The notes under the pieces are model-generated. The model was not told where the DNA came from, did not search any database, and saw only the letters and a program-made list of their open reading frames with translations. Positions 33,330 to 38,957 of a stretch of 38,957 nucleotides of DNA are shown one piece after another. Location of the stretch: assembly GCA_017444065.1 (NCBI GenBank), contig JAFSXJ010000077.1, forward strand, positions 1-38,957, written 5' to 3'. Numbering within the stretch: the first letter of the stretch is position 1; each line of letters starts with the position of its first letter. The DNA is from Paludibacteraceae bacterium (lineage in GTDB: Bacteria > Bacteroidota > Bacteroidia > Bacteroidales > Paludibacteraceae). Made by a program: the position numbers and the translations under genes.

Positions 33330-35418
33330 ATTTCAGTTTCAACGATATACGGTTACGCTCGTGGTCGATGCTGAGGACTTCGGCTTGGATGTGCTGGTGG
33401 AGTTGTACAGATGTACCACGGAGTTGCGACACGTGAATTAGGCCGTCCTTGTGAATGCCGAGATCGACGAAGGCGCCGAAGTTGCTGATGTTTGTCACGA
33501 TGCCTGGAAGCACCATTCCTTCCTGGAGGTCGTCGATGGTATGCACGGCATCGGAAAAGCGGAACTCCTCAATCTGCTGACGTGGGTCGCGCGAGGGTTT
33601 CTCTAACTCCCGCCAGATGTCCTGCAATGTAGGCAAGCCGACTTTGTCCGTCACGTAATCCTCCAGATGCACGTCTTTGCCGGAGGCTTTCGCCTTTTGC
33701 AGCACGGCAGCCACAGCATAACTTTCAGGATGTACGGCCGTGTTATCCAACGGGTTGGTGCCTCCGGCTATACGCAGGAAGCCTGCACACTGCTCAAAGG
33801 TTTTCGCGCCCATCTTCGGCACTTTCATCAATGACTTGCGGTCGGGGAACGCGCCGTTCTCCGCGCGGTAGCTGACGATGTTCTGCGCGAGCACGGGTCC
33901 TACGCCGGAGATATACGTCAGCAGATGCTTGCTGGCGGTATTGACATCCACACCCACATAGTTCACCACGCTCTCAACAGTCCGGTCAAGGCTGCGCTTC
34001 AGCTCGGTCTGGTCCACATCGTGCTGGTACTGCCCTACCCCGATGCTCTTCGGGTCAATCTTCACCAGTTCGGCAAGCGGGTCCATCAGCCTCCTGCCTA
34101 TGCTGACAGCACCGCGAACAGTCACATCCTCGTCAGGGAACTCCTCACGCGCAATCTTCGATGCCGAATAGACGGATGCGCCGCTTTCGCTGACCACGAA
34201 AACGGGAATATTGGCCATTGGCTTTTGGTCATTAGCCATTGGATGATGCTTGAGCACTTCCCGCACAAATGCCTCTGTTTCGCGGCTCGCTGTACCGTTG
34301 CCGATAGCGATGGCCTCGATAGTAAAGCCTAGGATAACCCGCGTAAGCTCCGCCTCCGCCTCGCTCCGCCTACCGACCGGCGGGTGAGGATAAATGGCAG
34401 TATAATAGAGCAAGTCACCTTGTGCGGAGAGGCAGACGAGCTTGCAGCCCGTGCGGAATCCCGGGTCAAGCGCAAGGACGCGTTTCTGACCCAACGGACT
34501 TTCCAGCAGCAGCTGGCGGAGGTTGGCGGCAAACACACGGATAGCCTCTGCATCGGCCTTCTCCTTTGAGGCGGCGGCAAACTCCGTCTCAATGGCAGGT
34601 TTCAAGAGGCGTTTGTAACTGTCCTCCATAGCCTGCTCCACTTCGTAGGCGGCGTTGGACGAATTGCGTAGCCAGAGACGCGCGAGTTTGTCAAGAGCCT
34701 TCTCCTGATCACAACTTATATCCACACGGATGAATCCTTCGGCTTCGGCGCGACGGATAGCCAGCAGCCTATGCGACGAGATGCGGCGTAGCGGTTCGTC
34801 CACGTGGAAATACTCGCGGTAGTTCTGCGCCTCCTGCGCCCGTTGCCCGGTCAGCTGCCTGATCTCCTTGGTGCGGATCATGGCGGTATAACTGAACTCG
34901 CGGCGGACGGCGTTACGCGAACGCTCATCCATACTGATTTGTTCGGCTATTATATCCCGTGCACCCTGCAGGGCTTCGTCTGTGCTGCCGTACTTCTGCG
35001 CCTCGCGGCGGCAGTCGGTACGCGGGTCTTGGCGCAGCAGCAGGTCGGCTAGCGGTTGCAAGCCCTGCTCACGGGCTTTGTCTGCACGCGTCTTGCGGTG
35101 GGGCTTGTAGGGCAGGTAGATATCCTCCAGCTCCACACCGTCCTCACACGCCTCGATGCGTGCGCGCAACTCATCCGTTAATTGCCCTTGCTCCTCAATA
35201 GTCGAAAGGACTGTTTGCTTGCGGCTCTCCAGCTCTTCGAGCTTGGTGTTCTCCGCCTCAATGGCGGCAATCTGCACCTCGTCGAGCGAGCCTGTGCGCT
35301 CCTTGCGGTAGCGCGCGATGAACGGGATTGTGGCACCCTCGTGCAACAATCCTACTACGGCTTGCACCTGCTTCTCGCCCAAGCCAAGACGGCGACTGAT
35401 AACGGATGGGATGTTCAT
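33328..35418 (-). CDS. tex: Tex-family RNA-binding transcription accessory protein with in-frame repeat
   Basis: A 696-residue Tex. It has the N-terminal helical region (GLGEKQVQAVVGLLHEGATIPFIARYRKERTG), a YqgF-like domain (~320-450; RVLALDPGFRTGCKLVCL, then VVSESGASVYSASKIAREEFPD), helix-hairpin-helix motifs (~490-560; LTYISGVGPVLAQNIVSYR) and a C-terminal S1 domain (~625-696; GMVLPGIVTNISNFGAFVDLGIHKDGLIHVSQL). Tex binds nucleic acids and affects transcription in several bacteria. Between residues ~393 and 403 the peptide PMANDQKPMAN is encoded by the same heptad repeat found in intergenic spacers (34210-34242). It has its own promoter at 35471. Confidence 0.95.
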   Translation of the reverse strand: MNIPSVISRRLGLGEKQVQAVVGLLHEGATIPFIARYRKERTGSLDEVQIAAIEAENTKLEELESRKQTVLSTIEEQGQLTDELRARIEACEDGVELEDIYLPYKPHRKTRADKAREQGLQPLADLLLRQDPRTDCRREAQKYGSTDEALQGARDIIAEQISMDERSRNAVRREFSYTAMIRTKEIRQLTGQRAQEAQNYREYFHVDEPLRRISSHRLLAIRRAEAEGFIRVDISCDQEKALDKLARLWLRNSSNAAYEVEQAMEDSYKRLLKPAIETEFAAASKEKADAEAIRVFAANLRQLLLESPLGQKRVLALDPGFRTGCKLVCLSAQGDLLYYTAIYPHPPVGRRSEAEAELTRVILGFTIEAIAIGNGTASRETEAFVREVLKHHPMANDQKPMANIPVFVVSESGASVYSASKIAREEFPDEDVTVRGAVSIGRRLMDPLAELVKIDPKSIGVGQYQHDVDQTELKRSLDRTVESVVNYVGVDVNTASKHLLTYISGVGPVLAQNIVSYRAENGAFPDRKSLMKVPKMGAKTFEQCAGFLRIAGGTNPLDNTAVHPESYAVAAVLQKAKASGKDVHLEDYVTDKVGLPTLQDIWRELEKPSRDPRQQIEEFRFSDAVHTIDDLQEGMVLPGIVTNISNFGAFVDLGIHKDGLIHVSQLRGTSVQLHQHIQAEVLSIDHERNRISLKLK
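34210..34242. repeat. Heptad repeat inside tex, copy 6
   Basis: ATTGGCC-ATTGGCT-TTTGGTC-ATTAGCC-ATTGG: five heptads, 33 nt, in frame with tex and encoding PMANDQKPMAN. The word content equals that of the spacer repeat at 30671-30701. Confidence 0.7.
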
Positions 35419-35470
35419 AATATAAGAGGTCAGATGTCAGTATTCAGAGAGAGGTCAGAAAAATTTCTAT

Positions 35471-35502
35471 GCAAAGGTACAAAAAATATAGCACATTTAC
35501 AA
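35471..35502 (-). promoter_or_regulatory. Promoter of tex
   Basis: On the minus strand TACCTTTG (35471-35478) and TTTG (35499-35502) are separated by 20 nt. The transcript would start ~45 nt before the tex ATG at 35418. Confidence 0.82.
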
Positions 35503-35549
35503 ATTATTCGTAGCAAATAATAACAAATGTAAAAATATTTTATAAAATA

Positions 35550-35581
35550 TTTGCAAATACGGATTATTTTTTGTATCTTTG
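35550..35581 (+). promoter_or_regulatory. Promoter of the surface-protein pair 35623-38583
   Basis: TTTG (35550-35553), a 20-nt gap and TATCTTTG (35574-35581) match the consensus. It is back to back with the tex promoter. It fixes the first gene's start at 35623, since longer in-frame starts would precede or overlap the promoter. Confidence 0.88.
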
Positions 35582-35622
35582 TGTCGAAAAAGCATTGGAG
35601 CAACTTTCTCAACCGAATTCTT

Positions 35623-36528
35623 ATGCAAACACGCATTTCTCACATGCTATTTACCTGCCTGCTGATGCTGGCCTTCTATATTGCGCCTATTCAGGCGGAG
35701 GCTCCTGAGTTCCCGCCCGACCCGGGCGAGTTGTATATACCTCCAGTCATTGTGATTATGGGCGATACGGTCAATGTTGCCGACTCGTCATCGGTAGTGA
35801 CCGAGGTGGATGTCCGTGGCGACTCGACCATCGTATATAACCTGGAGGAGAACGTGCTGACCCTCAACGGCGCGACGTTGGAAGTGGGCGACAGCCTTAT
35901 GACTGCCATTAGTTACACGGGTACAGATACTCTGAAGATTGTGCTCAGCGACTCGTCCACCATTGTGGCGGATACGGTCATCAGTTCGCAGTCGGATGTT
36001 GTCATCTCCGGCGAAGGGACACTGGTTGCGGAAGGTATAGTACCTATCAAGGGCGTACGAACAGCCAACATCACCTTTGACTCGGTAACCATGCACGTTC
36101 GTTCGCTGCCCACGCCTGCTTCGGTGCGCCGTCGTATCAAGGATGGCAAGAAATTGGACGAGACCGGCGGTCCGGCACTATCCGGCTTCGGTTCAGCTGA
36201 CTTCAACAAGACCAATGTCTCCCCGAGCGATGCAGAATATGGTCCGTTGCCTTGCGAAGGAGACGACTGCGAGTGCAACGACGAATATGAGGATTGCGAG
36301 GAAGAGGAGGAGAATGTTCTGTACGTTGTCGGCGAGGACGGCGAAGTGGAGGTTCTGACGGAGTTTGATTTGACTGCTGAGGCTGACGGTGAGAGTGCCC
36401 TGCCGGACACAAAGGTTTACCATGCTCTGAATCTCAACCTGCCGATGTACAACATTCTGGGCCTGCAGGTGGATGCCACATACAAAGGCCTCGTCATCCA
36501 GCACGGGCAGACCTATCTGCTGAAATAA
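35623..36528 (+). CDS. Exported protein with acidic Cys cluster and T9SS-like tail
   Basis: A 301-residue protein started at ATG 35623, after the promoter. A signal peptide (~1-26, ending PIQAEA) is followed by EFPPDPG, a motif that recurs as DFPSDPG at the mature start of the next protein. Residues ~50-170 are beta-repeat-like (Asp/Ser/Thr/Val rich: DSSTIVADTVISSQSDVVISGEGTLVA), similar to pectate-lyase or adhesin beta helices. Near residue 210 there is a highly acidic segment with four cysteines (CEGDDCECNDEYEDCEEEEE). The end, MYNILGLQVDATYKGLVIQHGQTYLLK in two parts (MYNILGLQVD / YKGLVIQHGQTYLLK), fits T9SS-type tails of Prevotella-like bacteria. Function unknown. Confidence 0.8.
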   Translation: MQTRISHMLFTCLLMLAFYIAPIQAEAPEFPPDPGELYIPPVIVIMGDTVNVADSSSVVTEVDVRGDSTIVYNLEENVLTLNGATLEVGDSLMTAISYTGTDTLKIVLSDSSTIVADTVISSQSDVVISGEGTLVAEGIVPIKGVRTANITFDSVTMHVRSLPTPASVRRRIKDGKKLDETGGPALSGFGSADFNKTNVSPSDAEYGPLPCEGDDCECNDEYEDCEEEEENVLYVVGEDGEVEVLTEFDLTAEADGESALPDTKVYHALNLNLPMYNILGLQVDATYKGLVIQHGQTYLLK

Positions 36529-36561
36529 CACAAGCAAATTATTTTATTAAACCCTATTTAT

Positions 36562-38583
36562 ATGAAGAAGTTCTCTACTTTAACTGCTATTTTCGCGATG
36601 CTGTTCAGTGCATCAGCGATAGCTCAGGATTTCCCAAGCGATCCGGGTACCGTTCTGGTTGACTTGGAGACCGTTGCTGTTGACAGTTCCAATGGTGACT
36701 CTATCAGCGGTCAGGCACCTACCGGAGCCGGTTCGTACACTCTGGGTGACACGGTTACCGTTACCGCTCGCGAGATCCAAGGTTACACATTCCAACAGTG
36801 GGATGACCAATCGACGGATAATCCTCGCAAGGTTGTGATGGATCAGTCGAAATCAGTCACGGCATTATACTCGCATGACAAATACGTCATCATGTTCCTC
36901 AATGCCAACAACGACACCATTGTTGCGAACGAGTATTATTACGGCGAAGAGGTTAGCACGCCCGAAGCTCCGGAGCAACAGCCTACCGAACAATACACGT
37001 TCACCTTTGCCGGCTGGAATCCTGAGATTACCGAAGTTACCGGCGACCAAACCTATCGCCCCGTTTACGACACTATCGTCAACAGCTATGCCATCACGTT
37101 CTATGACTACGACAGCATAACCGTTCTGAAGAGGGACACGGTAGATTACGGCCAGATGCCTACTCCTCCTGCTGACCCGACTCGCGAAACAGCTGACGGC
37201 GTTATCTACACCTTCGTTGGTTGGGCTCCGACCATCGCGGCAGTAACAGGCGAGACGAACTATTACGCCCAGTTCAGCACTGAGGACATCATCTACAAGG
37301 TAGTGTTCACTATGAACTTCACCGACGGCAAAACACCTATCACAGACACGATTTCCACGACCTATAACGGCGAGGCTATCCTGAACATTGAGATTCCTGA
37401 CGGCTATCACTTCATCGGTTGGGCTGACGGCTATGAGGATATTTATCCGCGTACCGTCGCAGGTATTGTCAGCGACACATCGTTCGTTGCCAATGCCGGT
37501 CCGTCGTACATCGACATCGAGGTTGCCGCCAACGCGTGGACGTTCTTCTGCCTGCCCGAAATCATGATTGGTGACGGTTGGCAGTCCGAGATGCTTATCA
37601 CTGACTCGCTTGCCGGTGTCGCATGGGGCACCTACGATGGCGCACGGCGTGCAAGCGCACAATCCGGATGGGTAACTCCCGAAGAGTACTTCGCTACTCA
37701 AGGCTACATCATCTACAGTACAAAGGCCGGCGTACTCCGTCTGAATGCATACCCCGAGCAAGTGACAACGGACGAAGTGACTGTAGCATTGCAGACCTAC
37801 GAAGCCGCCCACGAGCAGAACGCTAACTGGAACTTCATCGGCAACCCGTACAACGTGGCTATTGCTGCATCGAATATTGAAGTCTCCTCCGACACCGAGC
37901 TCTCCGCCACCATCTGGAACGGCACAGGTTACGACAACGAGCTCCTCAGCAGCGCGACACTCGCCTTTGAGCCTTTGCAGGCATTTTTCGTTCAAGGTGC
38001 AGGTGAAGGACAGATTACGTTCACTCAATCCGGCAATCCCGCTCCTCGCCGCGCACAAGCAGTCGTTCCCGAGAACAGCCGCATCGACATCCAGGCTACC
38101 GCAGGCGGTTACACCGACAAGGCACGTGTCATCTTCCGCAGCAACTCCAGCATACGCTATGAGGCTGGACGCGATGCCAGCAAGTTCATCACGGCTACTG
38201 CTCCCGTACAGATGTACTTCATTGACGTGGATAACGTTGAGTGCGCTCAGATGGTTCGTCCGGCAGGTGAGGATAATATCCGCCTCGGCTACATGCTCCG
38301 CAACGCCGGTGAGTTGACCATCGAGATGCCTGTTTATGCAAACGACTACGAGCTCTACGATGTTCTGACGAACAACAGCTATAATCTCAACGAGACCGTG
38401 ACCGTTTACTCGGATAAGGGTACGTTCAACAACCGCTTCGAGCTCCGCCCGATAAAGAAGGTTGTCACCGCTATCGAGGACAACAGCACCGTTGCCGGAA
38501 CAGCCAAACTGTTCATCAACGGCCAGCTGTACCTCATCCGTGACGGCAAGACCTTCACCGTACAAGGCATCGAGACCAAGTAA
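36562..38583 (+). CDS. Large exported protein with InlB-type repeats and T9SS-like tail
   Basis: A 673-residue protein with a signal peptide (~1-21, ending SAIA-QD) and the mature start DFPSDPG. InlB B-type (Flg_new) repeats follow at ~60-260: YTFQQWDDQSTDNPR, YTFTFAGWNPEITEVTGDQTY, YTFVGWAPTIAAVTGETNYY and YHFIGWADGYEDIYP. The second half shares NWNFIGNPY and FFVQ motifs with the protein at 2-2098. The C-terminus (LFINGQLYLIRDGKTFTVQGIETK, in parts LFINGQLYLIRDG / KTFTVQG) is a frequent end of Bacteroidales secreted proteins. It lies 33 nt after the previous gene and is followed by a strong terminator, so the two form an operon. Likely surface exposed; binding target unknown. Confidence 0.85.
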   Translation: MKKFSTLTAIFAMLFSASAIAQDFPSDPGTVLVDLETVAVDSSNGDSISGQAPTGAGSYTLGDTVTVTAREIQGYTFQQWDDQSTDNPRKVVMDQSKSVTALYSHDKYVIMFLNANNDTIVANEYYYGEEVSTPEAPEQQPTEQYTFTFAGWNPEITEVTGDQTYRPVYDTIVNSYAITFYDYDSITVLKRDTVDYGQMPTPPADPTRETADGVIYTFVGWAPTIAAVTGETNYYAQFSTEDIIYKVVFTMNFTDGKTPITDTISTTYNGEAILNIEIPDGYHFIGWADGYEDIYPRTVAGIVSDTSFVANAGPSYIDIEVAANAWTFFCLPEIMIGDGWQSEMLITDSLAGVAWGTYDGARRASAQSGWVTPEEYFATQGYIIYSTKAGVLRLNAYPEQVTTDEVTVALQTYEAAHEQNANWNFIGNPYNVAIAASNIEVSSDTELSATIWNGTGYDNELLSSATLAFEPLQAFFVQGAGEGQITFTQSGNPAPRRAQAVVPENSRIDIQATAGGYTDKARVIFRSNSSIRYEAGRDASKFITATAPVQMYFIDVDNVECAQMVRPAGEDNIRLGYMLRNAGELTIEMPVYANDYELYDVLTNNSYNLNETVTVYSDKGTFNNRFELRPIKKVVTAIEDNSTVAGTAKLFINGQLYLIRDGKTFTVQGIETK

Positions 38584-38598
38584 GCTCCGGCCCTTGCC

Positions 38599-38634
38599 AA
38601 AGAAAGCTGCTCATTCGGGCAGCTTTCTTTTTTC
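38599..38634 (+). terminator. Rho-independent terminator of the surface-protein operon
   Basis: A 12-bp perfect stem AAAGAAAGCTGC/GCAGCTTTCTTT with an 8-nt loop is followed by a T-run, 15 nt after the stop codon. Confidence 0.95.
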
Positions 38635-38659
38635 TGTTTCGCAATCTATATATATACAA

Positions 38660-38687
38660 TCAGCCCCGCTCTGTTGAGTGGGGCTGA
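38660..38687 (-). terminator. Stem-loop after the DUF4295 gene, possible terminator
   Basis: TCAGCCCCGCTC and GAGTGGGGCTGA pair over 12 bp (one G-T) with a TGTT loop, 40 nt beyond the DUF4295 stop on the minus strand. A weak alternating T/A tract (TTGTATATATATAG) follows on that strand. Between it and the gene is the perfect palindrome CGCGTACGTACGCG (38701-38714). Confidence 0.5.
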
Positions 38688-38726
38688 CTGTTGGTTCTTA
38701 CGCGTACGTACGCGAGCCTTAAATAA

Positions 38727-38879
38727 TTACTTGAAGAACTCTTGTACCTTTTCGTTCTCTACGATTTCCTCCTGGAAGATGTAAGCACCGGTCTTCGGGC
38801 TCTTGACCATCTTGATGCACTTCGTGTGATTACGTCCGGCGTTGCCGGTGTGAAGTGTTGCAACCGCTTTCTTTGCCAT
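38727..38879 (-). CDS. DUF4295 small basic protein
   Basis: A 50-residue protein: MAKKAVATLHTGNAGRNHTK, then CIKMVKSPKTGAYIFQEEIV and ENEKVQEFFK. This is the DUF4295 family of Bacteroidota, always small and lysine-rich and encoded after rpmB and rpmG (L28, L33). The context here fits, since the end of rpmG lies 35 nt upstream. It is probably ribosome-associated, which is inferred from its position and composition; no activity is known. Confidence 0.93.
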   Translation of the reverse strand: MAKKAVATLHTGNAGRNHTKCIKMVKSPKTGAYIFQEEIVENEKVQEFFK

Positions 38880-38914
38880 TGTTTAATCTCCTTCTAAATT
38901 AGCATCAACATGGA

Positions 38915-38957
38915 TTACTTAATCTCCTTGTGGATGGTGTAACGTTTCAGATACGGG
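38915..38957 (-). CDS. rpmG: 50S ribosomal protein L33, C-terminal end (5' part outside window)
   Basis: The last 13 codons on the minus strand read PYLKRYTIHKEIK followed by TAA (38915-38917). This is the usual C-terminus of bacteroidotal L33. The order rpmG then DUF4295 is the standard one, which supports the call despite the short length. The rest of the gene, probably preceded by rpmB, is beyond the window edge. Confidence 0.85.
   Translation of the reverse strand, partial: PYLKRYTIHKEIK

Noticed and set aside
36865-38565. 566-codon open frame antisense to the InlB-repeat protein gene
   Set aside because: The plus-strand gene has a promoter, signal peptide, repeats and terminator; the antisense frame shows no recognisable domain.

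Overview
The window looks like a chromosomal segment of an uncultured Bacteroidales bacterium (phylum Bacteroidota). Support comes from seven well-formed promoters of the Bacteroidetes type (TTTG, a 20-nt gap, then TAnnTTTG or a near match), a type IX secretion system (T9SS) pair porU-porV, T9SS-type cargo tails, Bacteroidetes-restricted families (DUF3078, DUF4295, DUF3256-like) and a near-absence of Shine-Dalgarno sequences except in front of rpsU. I saw no phage, IS element, CRISPR array, tRNA or rRNA.

Layout. 1-2544 (+): the 3' part of a large exported protein with a T9SS-like tail, overlapping a small membrane-anchored protein. 16511-2520 (-): about 14 kb of minus-strand genes with overlaps or short gaps, read as one possible super-operon: a degenerate FAH-family protein, PorU, PorV (broken by an in-frame TAG), IspF, a DUF3256-like protein, AroK, SufE, a WYL regulator, then a complete MacAB-TolC-type exporter (ATPase, two permeases, adaptor, outer-membrane channel). 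20039-16719 (-): TonB-domain protein, an OmpA protein with two exported zinc ribbons, Der GTPase. 20040-20804: a 765-bp gene-free region with a 49-bp tandem duplication of a promoter-like sequence followed by strongly foldable sequence. 20805-23906 (+): YceD, ribosomal protein L32, an RsuA/RluB-type pseudouridine synthase, an SGNH esterase. 24080-27307 (+): pdxJ, exbB, exbD, a TonB/TolA-like protein, a DJ-1 family protein. 27361-32857 (+): DUF3078 barrel, coiled-coil protein, ZapA, RNase Y, DUF349 protein, FtsE. 33096-33290 (+): rpsU with a structured leader and a perfect Shine-Dalgarno. 35418-33328 (-): Tex. 35623-38583 (+): two exported proteins with T9SS-like tails. 38957-38727 (-): end of rpmG and DUF4295.

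How the genes fit together. The cell envelope dominates: T9SS sorting (PorU/PorV) and its likely clients (the proteins at 2-2098, 35623-36528 and 36562-38583), a tripartite exporter, an Exb-TonB energiser, OmpA and DUF3078 outer-membrane proteins. Translation and RNA genes (Der, L32, RsuA-type, RNase Y, S21, Tex, L33) and division-associated genes (ZapA, FtsE) fill the rest.

The most notable signals are the amber codon in porV, the rpsU leader and its unusual ribosome-binding site, three families of short intercistronic repeats (a heptad AT-rich repeat, a 20-bp palindrome, and a hairpin whose two copies show a compensatory base-pair change), the in-frame presence of the heptad repeat inside tex, and the duplicated promoter with a putative structured RNA.
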